Assembly: GCF_900119845.1 (NCBI RefSeq)
Contig: NZ_FPKU01000003.1
Coordinates: forward strand, 489,990-553,989
From: Devosia enhydra
GTDB taxonomy: Bacteria; Pseudomonadota; Alphaproteobacteria; Rhizobiales; Devosiaceae
DNA length: 64,000 nucleotides
Direction of reading: 5' to 3'
The notes under the pieces were generated by a model. That model was not told the DNA's origin and did no database searches. It was given only the letters and a program-made list of their open reading frames with translations. Of this stretch, positions 25,309 through 33,112 are shown in pieces. The translations under genes and the position numbers were made by a program. Position 1 is the stretch's first letter; each line of letters starts with the position of its first letter.

Positions 25309-26377
25309 CGGCGAGGCCGGCGCGTTCGTCCGGCAGGAGGTCGAGAAACTGGTCGACCTCCGCTTCGCTGGTGGCAAAGCTCGTCACCAGCCGCACGAGC
25401 TTTTCGCCTTGCGACAGGCGCAGATCGCCCATGCCGGCATCCACCGGCCAGGCATAGAACTGCGCGCCCGCCTCGCGCAGCCGGGCCAGCGTCTTGTCGC
25501 TGAACACCGCGAAGACCTCGTTGGCCTCGACATCCCAGCCCAGTTGCCCCGCCCCGCTCTGGGCGATGCCATCGGCAAGCCTTTGCGCCATGGCGTTGGC
25601 GTGCCGGGCATTGGCCAGCCAGAGATCGGCTTCGAGATAGCCCTCGAACTGAGCCGCCACGAAGCGCGATTTCGAGAACAGGTGCCCGGCCCGCGCCCGC
25701 AGCAGCTTGAGGTCCGGAAACCGGTCGGGCTTGAAGCAGAGGATCGCCTCGGCCGCCCAGCAGCCATTCTTGGTGCCCCCGAACGATAGGATGTCGATCC
25801 CCGCCTTCCAGGTCATTTCCGCCGGCGTGCAGCCCAGCGACACCAGCGCATTGGCAAAGCGCGCGCCATCCATCTGCACCACGAGCCCGCGCCGGTGCGC
25901 GATGTCCGAGAGTTCGGCAAGCGCATCGAGCGAATAGAGCGTGCCCATCTCGGTCGCCTGGGTCAGCGACAGCACGGTGGGGCGCCCGAAGCGGCCGGTC
26001 TCGGGCAGCTCTTCGAGCTTCTGGATCAGCCCCTTGGGCGCGATGCGCCCGAAGCGGGTGGGCAGCGGCACGATCTTCATGCCCCCGGTATGGAATTCGG
26101 CCGCGCCCCATTCATCGACATGGATATGGGCGCAAAGGCTCGAGAGGATCGCCCCCGAGGGCCGCGCGGCCGCGGAAAGGCTCACCACATTGGCTGCCGT
26201 GCCGGTGCCGGTGAACGCCACTTCGAGGCTGGTTTCGAACAGCGCCTCGAACCGGCTGACGACGCCGCGAGACAGCGCATCCGACCCATAGGCCGGGGCA
26301 AAACCATCGGCGTTGCGCTGGAGCGCCGCCATCACGGCCGGACTTGCACCGGCCCAGTTGTCGCTGGCAAAATTCAT
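25286..26377 (-). CDS. ltaE: Low-specificity L-threonine aldolase family protein
   Basis: 363 residues. Fold type I PLP enzyme that cleaves threonine or allo-threonine to glycine and acetaldehyde. Seen: MNFASDNWAGASPAVM at the start, the aromatic-stacking CAHIHVDEWGA region, VVQMDGARFANAL with the PLP aspartate, and the Schiff-base lysine in DILSFGGTKNGCWA. Start at 26377 matches the family N-terminus; an in-frame codon at 26503 adds a low-complexity tail. Ends 23 bp inside the convergent VOC gene. Beta-hydroxy amino acids other than threonine may be the true substrate. Confidence 0.9.
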   Translation of the reverse strand: MNFASDNWAGASPAVMAALQRNADGFAPAYGSDALSRGVVSRFEALFETSLEVAFTGTGTAANVVSLSAAARPSGAILSSLCAHIHVDEWGAAEFHTGGMKIVPLPTRFGRIAPKGLIQKLEELPETGRFGRPTVLSLTQATEMGTLYSLDALAELSDIAHRRGLVVQMDGARFANALVSLGCTPAEMTWKAGIDILSFGGTKNGCWAAEAILCFKPDRFPDLKLLRARAGHLFSKSRFVAAQFEGYLEADLWLANARHANAMAQRLADGIAQSGAGQLGWDVEANEVFAVFSDKTLARLREAGAQFYAWPVDAGMGDLRLSQGEKLVRLVTSFATSEAEVDQFLDLLPDERAGLAAMLSPPI

Positions 26378-26540
26378 GAGCCGGACGCTAGTGTTTTTGC
26401 TCGGGAAGCGGAAGCCCCGATTTTTGCAACCCCCGGACCGCGCCGGGGGCCGCCGCCGGTTGCGCAACCCCGGCCCGCTCCTCCGGGTTTCGCCCAAAGG
26501 CAAAACGCCCTACCCTTGCGCCCAAATGGAGACATCCACG

Positions 26541-27086
26541 ATGATCAGGCCCGATGCCGTCCTCACCTTCTGGTTTTCCGAGCACGGGCAGTCGGACTGG
26601 TTCGGCGGCGGACCGGCCTTCGATGCGCTGATCGCCGAAAAATTCGGCGAGGCCCATGCCGGCATCGCCAGGGGCGAGGCGTGGCAGTGGCGACAGACGG
26701 CCGATGGCCGGCTCGCCGAAATCATCGTGCTCGACCAGTTCTCGCGCCAGCTTTTTCGCAACGATCCGCGCGCCTATGCACAGGACCCGATGGCGCTGAC
26801 ATTGGCGCAGGAAATGGTGGCGCAGGGGCTCGACAGGGCGTTGCCCGATGAGCGGCGCATGTTCGTCTATCTGCCCTACATGCACTCGGAATCGCTGGCG
26901 ATCCACGACGAGGCGCTGCGCCTCTACACGGCGCTGGGCAATCCGGACACGCTCGACTACGAGCGCAAGCACCAGGCCGCCATCGCCCGCTTCGGCCGCT
27001 ACCCCTTCCGCAACGCTCCCCTTGGGCGGACATCGACGCCCGAGGAGGAGGCCTATATGGCCGAAAACGCCGGCCGGGGCTTTTAA
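26541..27086 (+). CDS. DUF924 family protein
   Basis: 181 residues, all-helical, cytoplasmic. Hallmarks of the DUF924 family (PF06041, TPR-like fold): VLTFWFSE at the start, ILDQFSRQLFRNDPRAYAQD-like segment (IVLDQFSRQLFRND) and VYLPYMHSESLAIHDEAL, ending with RFGRYPFRNAPLGR. Function unknown. ATG at 26541 has GGAG nine bases upstream (26528-26531); another in-frame ATG at 26526 lacks one. Ends four bases from the convergent ABC permease gene. Confidence 0.88.
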   Translation: MIRPDAVLTFWFSEHGQSDWFGGGPAFDALIAEKFGEAHAGIARGEAWQWRQTADGRLAEIIVLDQFSRQLFRNDPRAYAQDPMALTLAQEMVAQGLDRALPDERRMFVYLPYMHSESLAIHDEALRLYTALGNPDTLDYERKHQAAIARFGRYPFRNAPLGRTSTPEEEAYMAENAGRGF

Positions 27087-27090
27087 AACC

Positions 27091-27978
27091 CTATTTGTCG
27101 AGCACGCGCCGCCGATACTCGCTGGCCGCGACGATGAAACCGAGCGCCACCACAAGTCCGATCCCCATCTGCGTCCAGTCGATGGTCTCGACAAGGCTTG
27201 AAAGCAGAGCGGGGGCGGAGATGGGGGTGTCGGAAAACAGCGCCCCCTGCATCTCACCGCGCTCGAAGCCGAACTGGAAGCGGCTGCGCAGGAACGACAG
27301 GATATAGCCGCCATCCGGGCCACCGGAGCCATAAAGGAGAAGGTTTTCCATGATCCCGACAATGCCGGGAATGAGGAAAGCCAGCGGCATCGACCAGCGG
27401 CGGAACACCGTCGAGAGCATGCCGACCCAGGCATAGAAGGGCGCATACCAGAGCAGCGACAGCCCGAGATAGCCCAGCGCAAGCGCGCCGACATTGGCGA
27501 GCGCGCTCAGCGCATCGGCCGGCAGCGGCGGCGCCAGCGTCGGCAGGCGCACCGCCCCGACCGTCACCGCCAGATAGAGCAGCGTGGCCGAGGCAAGCGC
27601 AAAGGCGAAGATGATGGCCGGGAACAGCAGCGCACCCGAGAGCGCCTTGGTTGCGAGCACGCGCAGGTCCGAGACCGGCATCGACTTCCAGAACAGCATG
27701 GAATTGCCGCGGCTGTCGGCCGAAAAACTGTCGGCGAAATAAAAGAACAGCGCCGCCATGAGATAGGCCCACCAAAGCCCGCCCATCACCACAAGCCCGA
27801 CCTCGAACATCTTGCCCAGCGTCGGCGCGCCCACGCTCACGGCCATGTCGACGCGATCGGTGAACAGTGACCCGGCTACCGAGAGCCCGAACAGCACGAG
27901 AATGATCAGCGGCGCATAGAGAAACGCGCCGCGATGTTCGAGATATTCGCGCTTCATCAGCGCCAGCGTCGTCTTCAT
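27091..27978 (-). CDS. ABC transporter permease (ABC-2 type)
   Basis: 295 residues with about six membrane helices (first near APLIILVLFGLSVAGSLF; others MGGLWWAYLMAALFFYF, LLFPAIIFAFALASATLLYLA, ALALGYLGLSLLWYAPFYA, LAFLIPGIVGIMENLLLY, IGLVVALGFIVAA). N-terminal amphipathic MKTTLALMKREYLEHRG is typical for ABC-2 exporters. It overlaps the ATPase gene by four bases (ATGA), so the two are translationally coupled and with the GntR gene form one operon. Substrate unknown. Confidence 0.88.
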   Translation of the reverse strand: MKTTLALMKREYLEHRGAFLYAPLIILVLFGLSVAGSLFTDRVDMAVSVGAPTLGKMFEVGLVVMGGLWWAYLMAALFFYFADSFSADSRGNSMLFWKSMPVSDLRVLATKALSGALLFPAIIFAFALASATLLYLAVTVGAVRLPTLAPPLPADALSALANVGALALGYLGLSLLWYAPFYAWVGMLSTVFRRWSMPLAFLIPGIVGIMENLLLYGSGGPDGGYILSFLRSRFQFGFERGEMQGALFSDTPISAPALLSSLVETIDWTQMGIGLVVALGFIVAASEYRRRVLDK

Positions 27979-28856
27979 GATCTCGCTCCGCTCGGGCGTT
28001 CCATCAGCGCCACGAAGAGGTCGCTGAGGGTGGGCGTGGAGAGGGCGCCGAAGCCCGAAAGCTGGCCGCGTGGGCGGCCTTCGAACACCATCACCGTCTG
28101 GCCAAAGCGCGTTTCCTCATAGATTGGCCCCAATGCGCGGGCCGCCGGTGCCCTGTCGCCATCGGCGATCACCAGTTGCGCATAGGTCTGGGCCACCTGT
28201 TCCATCGGCCGGTTGAGCACGATCGCCCCATCGCGGATGAAGATGATGTCGGAGAGCATGAACTCGATCTCGTCCACCTGATGGGTGGTGATGAGCAGCG
28301 TCCTGTTCTCGGTCATGTAGTCTTCGATCAGCCGTCGGTAGAAGCGCTTGCGATAGGTGATGTCGAGCCCCAGCGTCGGCTCGTCGAGCACCAGAAGCCG
28401 CGCATCGATCGCCATCACCACCGCCAGATGCAGCTGCGCGATCATGCCCTTGGAGAGATTGCCGACCTTGGCGCGCGGCTTGACATCGGTGCCCTCGAGA
28501 AACCCCATCGCCCGCTGGCGCGAGAATTTGGGGTGAATGCCCTCCACGAGATCGAGCACTTCGGAGACCTTGAGGAAACGCGGCAGGCTCGCCACGTCTG
28601 AGATGAAGGCGACATCTTCCATCAGCCTGGCGCGGTTGCGATAGGGATCGCGCCCGAGCACCTTCACCTCGCCCTCATAATCGGTGAGGCCGAGGATGGC
28701 ATTGAGCGTCGTGGTCTTGCCCGCGCCATTATGGCCCACGAGCCCGTAGATCCGGCCCGATGGAATGTCGAAATCGAGCCCGTGCAGGATCTCGGTGCGC
28801 CCGAAGCGCTTTTTCAGTCCCCTGACGGTGACGATGGGCTCGGCGGCAGCGGTCAT
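27975..28856 (-). CDS. ABC transporter ATP-binding protein
   Basis: 293 residues. Walker A GLVGHNGAGKTTTLNAI, Walker B LLVLDEPTLGLD, H-loop ITTHQVDEIE. The signature motif reads LSKGMIAQL instead of LSGGQ, as in many ABC-2 exporter ATPases. The start at 28856 overlaps the GntR stop by four bases (ATGA); a longer frame to 28931 would lie inside that gene. Partner of the ABC-2 permease downstream. The YtrA-type GntR + ATPase + permease arrangement is often linked to cell-envelope stress or antimicrobial response, which is family knowledge, not shown here. Confidence 0.9.
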   Translation of the reverse strand: MTAAAEPIVTVRGLKKRFGRTEILHGLDFDIPSGRIYGLVGHNGAGKTTTLNAILGLTDYEGEVKVLGRDPYRNRARLMEDVAFISDVASLPRFLKVSEVLDLVEGIHPKFSRQRAMGFLEGTDVKPRAKVGNLSKGMIAQLHLAVVMAIDARLLVLDEPTLGLDITYRKRFYRRLIEDYMTENRTLLITTHQVDEIEFMLSDIIFIRDGAIVLNRPMEQVAQTYAQLVIADGDRAPAARALGPIYEETRFGQTVMVFEGRPRGQLSGFGALSTPTLSDLFVALMERPSGARS

Positions 28857-29209
28857 TTCGGATCGTCCCGGGAAAGGAGGTCGGCGGGGTCGAGTTGCAG
28901 GGTCTTCATGCGGGCGCGGATGCGGGGCCACTCTTCGGCGAGGAATTTCTCGCGCTCATGGGCCAGAAGCCGCACCCGCGCGCCATGGGCCACGAACATG
29001 CCCAGCCCGCGCCGCGTCTCGACCACCCCCAGATCGACCAGCCGCTCATAGGCCCGCGTCACGGTCAGGGGGTTGACCGAAAGGTCGGCGGCGATGGCCC
29101 GCACCGATGGCAGCGCCTCGCCTTCCCCCACTCCGCCCGAAAGGATCATGGCGGAGAGGCGGTCCCGGATCTGCAGGAAGATCGGCTGGCTGTCGTCGAA
29201 CCCGGTCAT
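28853..29209 (-). CDS. GntR family transcriptional regulator, YtrA subfamily
   Basis: 118 residues. N-terminal GntR winged helix (SQPIFLQIRDRLSAMIL; ALPSVRAIAADLSVNPLTV recognition region; GLGMFV wing) and a short C-terminal dimerisation helix pair, the size typical of YtrA regulators that control the ABC operon they head. The ATG at 29209 gives the usual N-terminus; an in-frame GTG at 29242 would add 11 residues and lies inside the likely operator. Probably represses its own operon. Confidence 0.88.
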   Translation of the reverse strand: MTGFDDSQPIFLQIRDRLSAMILSGGVGEGEALPSVRAIAADLSVNPLTVTRAYERLVDLGVVETRRGLGMFVAHGARVRLLAHEREKFLAEEWPRIRARMKTLQLDPADLLSRDDPK

Positions 29210-29221
29210 GGCATCCGTCTT

Positions 29222-29245
29222 GGTGATATAGTCTTCTAGCACACC
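29222..29245. promoter_or_regulatory. Likely GntR/YtrA operator
   Basis: Imperfect palindrome on the plus strand: GGTGATATAG (29222-29231), TCTT, CTAGCACACC (29236-29245); seven of ten arm positions pair. It ends 13 bp upstream of the regulator's ATG, covering where its promoter should be (TATATC on the minus strand could be the -10). Confidence 0.5.
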
Positions 29246-29292
29246 ATACCACTACAGGCAAGCACGATGCCGCCCGCCCGGCTCCACCGCGG

Positions 29293-30720
29293 TCAGGCCC
29301 GGCCGAACTCGTCGGCGATGCGCACGATGTCGTCTTCCCCGAGATAGGAGCCGGTCTGCACCTCGATCAGTTCGAGCAGGATGCGCCCCGGATTGGCCAA
29401 CCGGTGCACCTCGCCCTGCGGAATATAGATCGACTGGTTCTCGCCCAGCATGGTCGTGGTCTCGCCCACCGTCACCTCGGCCGTGCCCGAGACCACAACC
29501 CAATGCTCGGAGCGGTGGAAGTGCTTTTGCAGCGAGAGCCGCTTGCCCGGCTTGACGAAGAGCCGCTTCACCTGGAAGCGCTGCCCCGACAGCACCGAAG
29601 AATAGCCGCCCCAGGGCCGGTAGGCGGTGCGGTGGATTTCCGTCAGCCCCGCCGTCTCGGGCCGCGCCTTCAGCGCCTTGACCATCGGCCCCACCCGCTG
29701 CGCGGCCGAGAGCCGGCCGATATAGACCGCATCTTCCGACGCGATCACCGCGATATCCTCCATGCCGTCCACCGCGACATGGGCCTTTTCGCTGACGATG
29801 AGGGAGTTGCGCGTGTCGCTCAGCGTCGCGGGCCCCCACGCCACATTGCCCGCGCCATCCTTGTCCGAAACCTTCCACACCGCATCCCAGCTGCCCAGGT
29901 CCGACCAGGAATAGGCCACCGGCACCAGCGACACCTTCGCGGTCTTTTCAAAGATCGCGTAGTCGACCGAAATGTTGGGCGCCCCGGCAAAGCCGGCTTC
30001 GTCGAGCCGCACGAAATCGAGGTCGACCCGCGCATCCCGCACCGCCGCCTCGGCGGCCGCATGGCTTTCGGGCGAGAGGGCCGCGCATTCCTCGAGAAAG
30101 GCCCGCGCGCCTAAAAGGAACATGCCCGAATTCCAGTAATAGCCGCCCTTGGCCAGCATCGCCTCGGCCCGCTCGCGATCGGGCTTTTCCACGAACCGCG
30201 CCACCGCGCAGAGCCCCGGAGCCGCCTCTGTGCCGGCCTCGATATAGCCATAGCCGGTCTCGGGCCCCGTCGGGGTGATCCCGAAGGTCACGAGCCTGCC
30301 GCTCACCGCCGCCTTGCGGGCGATCTCGAGCGTTGCCCAGTAATTCTCGTCGGTCATAACCGCATGGTCGGAGGGGAGCACATGCAGCAGCGCATCGGGC
30401 ACGATGGTGCGGATGGCATGGAAGGCCGCCGCCGCGATCGCCGCCGTGGTGTTGCGCGCCACCGGCTCGAGCAGCACGCCGGCCAGCGCCGCGCCCACCT
30501 CCTGGGCCTGTTCGGCCACGAGGAAGCGATAATCGGCATTGGTGACGATGATGGCCGGCCCGTAGCGCGCAGGATCGGAGACGCGCGCCAGCGTCTCCTG
30601 GAACAGCGAGCGCTCGCCGGTCAGCGGCAGGAACTGCTTGGGCCGCGCCGCCCGCGACATCGGCCAGAGCCGCGTGCCCTGCCCGCCTGCCAGGATCACC
30701 GGTATCATCCGCTCAGCCAT
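29293..30720 (-). CDS. manC: Mannose-1-phosphate guanylyltransferase / mannose-6-phosphate isomerase
   Basis: 475 residues, bifunctional type II enzyme making GDP-mannose for polysaccharides. N-terminal nucleotidyltransferase with the pyrophosphorylase signature LAGGQGTRLWPMSR and PKQFL, and FVEKPDRERA. C-terminal cupin isomerase half with RPWGGYSSV, QKHFHRSEHWVVVSGTAEV and IYIPQGEVHRLANPG holding the metal-binding His and Glu. ATG at 30720 follows GGGAG; an in-frame ATG at 30738 is less likely. Isolated from other exopolysaccharide genes. Its 3' end is 83 bp from the GntR gene. Confidence 0.94.
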   Translation of the reverse strand: MAERMIPVILAGGQGTRLWPMSRAARPKQFLPLTGERSLFQETLARVSDPARYGPAIIVTNADYRFLVAEQAQEVGAALAGVLLEPVARNTTAAIAAAAFHAIRTIVPDALLHVLPSDHAVMTDENYWATLEIARKAAVSGRLVTFGITPTGPETGYGYIEAGTEAAPGLCAVARFVEKPDRERAEAMLAKGGYYWNSGMFLLGARAFLEECAALSPESHAAAEAAVRDARVDLDFVRLDEAGFAGAPNISVDYAIFEKTAKVSLVPVAYSWSDLGSWDAVWKVSDKDGAGNVAWGPATLSDTRNSLIVSEKAHVAVDGMEDIAVIASEDAVYIGRLSAAQRVGPMVKALKARPETAGLTEIHRTAYRPWGGYSSVLSGQRFQVKRLFVKPGKRLSLQKHFHRSEHWVVVSGTAEVTVGETTTMLGENQSIYIPQGEVHRLANPGRILLELIEVQTGSYLGEDDIVRIADEFGRA

Positions 30721-30844
30721 GGTGCCGCTCCCATTCATTCACAAGGTCTAGCCGCAATTGCGCGCCCGGCTCAACCCTCTGGCAGGGCTTTGCGCGAGAC
30801 GCTATGAATTTGTCTTAGTGATTGCCAAAGCTCAGGATTGTGTC

Positions 30845-32086
30845 ATGCCCGCATCTCTCGTCGACCCCGCCAAGCTCGATACGCTCGCCGAAGTGGCGGT
30901 CAAGGTCGGGCTGCGGCTGGAAAAGGGGCAGGATCTGGTGATGACCGCGCCGATGGCGGCCCTGCCGCTCGTGCGCCGCATCACCGAACATGCCTACAAG
31001 GCGGGTGCCGGCATCGTCACCACGCTCTATTCGGATGAGGAAACCACCCTCGCCCGCTATCGCCACGCGCCCGAGGAGAGCTTCGACAAGGCCACCGGCT
31101 GGCTCTATGAGGGCATGGCCAAGGCCTTCGGCAACAATGCCGCCCGCCTCGCGATTTCGGGCGACAACCCGATGATGCTGGCCAACGAAGACCCCCAGAA
31201 GGTGGCGCGTGCCAACCGCGCCAATTCCATCGCCTACAAGCCGGCCATGGAGCGCATCGTCAATTTCGACATCAACTGGACCATCGTGTCCTATCCCAAC
31301 CCCGCCTGGGCGCGGCAGATGTTCCCCGATCTGCCGGAGGATGAAGCGATCGCAAAGCTTGCCGAGGCGATCTTCGCAGCGAGCCGCGTCAACGAGGCCG
31401 ACCCCATCGGCGCCTGGCAGGCCCATAACGATGCGCTGCACACCCGCACCGCCTGGCTCAACGACAAGCGCTTTGCCAGCCTGCGCTTTTCCGGCCCGGG
31501 CACCGATCTCACCGTCGGGCTCGCCGATGGCCATCAGTGGCATGGCGGCGCCTCCACCGCCAAGAACGGCATCACCTGCAACCCCAACATCCCGTCCGAG
31601 GAGGTGTTCACCACCCCCCATGCGCTGCGGGTGGATGGCCATGTCCGCTCCACCAAGCCGCTCTCGCATCAGGGTACGCTGATCACCGATATCGCGGTGC
31701 GCTTCGAGGGCGGCCGCATCGTCGAGGCCAAGGCCTCCAAGGGCGAGGCCGTGCTGCAAAAGGTGCTCGATACCGATGAGGGCGCCCGCCGGCTGGGCGA
31801 AGTGGCGCTCGTGCCCCACTCCTCGCCGATCTCGAAAAGCGGGCTTTTGTTCTTCAACACGCTGTTCGATGAAAACGCCGCCTGCCACATCGCGCTCGGC
31901 CAGTGCTACTCGAAGTGCTTCGTCGATGGCGCCAATCTCTCGCCCGAGCAGATCAAATCGCAGGGCGGCAACCAGAGCCTCATCCATATCGACTGGATGA
32001 TCGGGTCGGGCGAGATCGACATCGACGGCATCGCCGCCGATGGCAGCGCTACGCCCGTCTTCCGCAAGGGCGAATGGGCCGTCTGA
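30845..32086 (+). CDS. Aminopeptidase, M29 family (AmpS/AmpT type)
   Basis: 413 residues, cytoplasmic metallopeptidase releasing N-terminal amino acids. The two-metal site of AmpT-type enzymes is matched by E253 (PSEEVFTTPH), E319 (RRLGEVALVP), H348 (AACHIALGQCY), H381 and D383 (LIHIDWMIGS). Length agrees with the family. ATG at 30845 has AGGATT upstream and yields the common MPASLVDPAKLDTLAEVAVK beginning; an in-frame codon at 30758 is spurious. Monocistronic, with hairpins after the stop (32124-32184). Confidence 0.94.
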   Translation: MPASLVDPAKLDTLAEVAVKVGLRLEKGQDLVMTAPMAALPLVRRITEHAYKAGAGIVTTLYSDEETTLARYRHAPEESFDKATGWLYEGMAKAFGNNAARLAISGDNPMMLANEDPQKVARANRANSIAYKPAMERIVNFDINWTIVSYPNPAWARQMFPDLPEDEAIAKLAEAIFAASRVNEADPIGAWQAHNDALHTRTAWLNDKRFASLRFSGPGTDLTVGLADGHQWHGGASTAKNGITCNPNIPSEEVFTTPHALRVDGHVRSTKPLSHQGTLITDIAVRFEGGRIVEAKASKGEAVLQKVLDTDEGARRLGEVALVPHSSPISKSGLLFFNTLFDENAACHIALGQCYSKCFVDGANLSPEQIKSQGGNQSLIHIDWMIGSGEIDIDGIAADGSATPVFRKGEWAV

Positions 32087-32123
32087 GGCAGCAGGGTCTC
32101 GTCCCTGTCATCTTCGGAAACGG

Positions 32124-32184
32124 TGACCTGCCTCAGGTCCCGCAGCGTTTCGAGCCGAAGGACATAGCGCTTCGGCTCGCAAAC
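32124..32184. terminator. Hairpins between convergent aminopeptidase and DUF2934 genes
   Basis: Two inverted repeats: GACCTG-CCT-CAGGTC (32124-32138) and a larger one, GTTTCGAGCCGAAG (32147-32160) against CTTCGGCTCGCAAAC (32170-32184), 14 pairs with one bulge and a nine-base loop. No T-tract on either strand. Position between convergent genes suggests a two-way terminator or 3'-end structure. Confidence 0.55.
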
Positions 32185-32205
32185 ACCGTCTTCGGGCAGC
32201 CCGGC

Positions 32206-32472
32206 TCAGTGGCCGGGCGCCTCCTCCTCGTCGGGGGACGTATCGGCCTCGATGGGGGCGATCACGGCTTCCGCCTTGCGCCAGAAGTCTTCGGCGGGCG
32301 TCTCGGCAGGCGCGCCTTCGGCCAACCAGGCATCATAGGCGATCTGGCGCAGATGGGCCTCCTTGGCCCGCACCCAATAGTCCACTTCCCGGCCTTCCGG
32401 CCGGCCATCCTGTTCCCAAAGAAAATAGGCCGTACGCCTGATGGCTTCGGCCAGGTTGGTATCTTTCCGCAT
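32206..32472 (-). CDS. DUF2934 domain protein with duplicated motif
   Basis: 88 residues, soluble. DUF2934 segments have the pattern IRxxAYxLWExxGRPEGxxxxxWxxAE. The first copy is IRRTAYFLWEQDGRPEGREV plus DYWVRAKE (about 10-37); a second, weaker copy follows at once (LRQIAYDAWLAEGAPAETPA plus EDFWRKAE, about 40-67). An acidic tail ends the protein. GGAG five bases before the ATG at 32472 decides that start over the adjacent ATG at 32475. Lies after the ferritin-like gene on the same strand with a hairpin (32504-32527) between. Function unknown; these proteins often neighbour stress genes. Confidence 0.8.
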   Translation of the reverse strand: MRKDTNLAEAIRRTAYFLWEQDGRPEGREVDYWVRAKEAHLRQIAYDAWLAEGAPAETPAEDFWRKAEAVIAPIEADTSPDEEEAPGH

Positions 32473-32503
32473 CATTTCTCCGGTGCGGTTTTCGCGATGA
32501 GCC

Positions 32504-32527
32504 GAGGGCGGGCCTTGGCCCACCCTC
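32504..32527 (-). promoter_or_regulatory. Strong hairpin between ferritin-like and DUF2934 genes
   Basis: GAGGGCGGGCC (32504-32514) and GGCCCACCCTC (32517-32527) pair over 11 positions (one G-U on the minus-strand RNA). It starts 13 nt after the ferritin-like stop codon and ends about 30 nt before the DUF2934 start, and could be a processing or attenuation point. Confidence 0.5.
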
Positions 32528-32540
32528 CGGCCCGGCCGGG

Positions 32541-33032
32541 TCAGGCGGCCTTCTTGTTGACCTCGGCGGTGGCAAGACCGCTGAGCTTCTTGTCGGTGGC
32601 TTCTTCTTCGGACAGCGTCTGGGCGAGCAGCTTGGCGGCATCGTTCATGCCCAGCTGCTGGGCCCAGGTGCGCAGCGTGCCGTAGCGCGCCATCTCGTAA
32701 TGCTCCACCGCCTGGGCGGCAGAGACCAGCCCGGCATCGAGCGCCGAGGTGCCCTTGAACTCTTCCATGATCGACTTGCCTTCCTCGATGATGCCGAGGA
32801 TCGCATCGCAGGTCTTGCCGCGGGCCGGCTTGCCGAGCATCTCGAACACCTGCTCGAGGCGCTCCACATGCGTCTCGGTCTCGTCCTGATGCTGCTCGAA
32901 GCCGGCCTTGAGCTGCGGCGACTGCGCGGCCTTGGCCATCTTGGGCAGCGTCTTCAGGATCTGCTTTTCGGCGTAGTAGATGTCTTTGAGCGTATCGAGA
33001 AAGAGGTCGTCGAGAGTTTTGTCCTGAGCCAT
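32541..33032 (-). CDS. Ferritin-like protein, DUF892 (YciE/YciF) family
   Basis: 163 residues forming a four-helix bundle. The family pattern is clear: TLDDLFLDTLKDIYYAEKQI, EQHQDETETHVERLEQVF, HYEMARYGTLRTWAQQLG and LLAQTLSEEEATDKKL; the Glu/His pairs (ExxH-type in ETETHVERLE and AVEHYEMARYG) are candidate di-iron ligands. Such proteins are induced by osmotic and general stress. ATG at 33032 has GGAGAAG upstream; a longer frame to 33116 is unlikely. Upstream of the DUF2934 gene and probably co-transcribed. Confidence 0.9.
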   Translation of the reverse strand: MAQDKTLDDLFLDTLKDIYYAEKQILKTLPKMAKAAQSPQLKAGFEQHQDETETHVERLEQVFEMLGKPARGKTCDAILGIIEEGKSIMEEFKGTSALDAGLVSAAQAVEHYEMARYGTLRTWAQQLGMNDAAKLLAQTLSEEEATDKKLSGLATAEVNKKAA

Positions 33033-33112
33033 GTTGCTTCTCCGGCGTATGTGTTTCGGCTGCCTCCACAACTTGCCGCGGCCGACACTGGTTCCGGTTT
33101 CGCGATTGAGAA

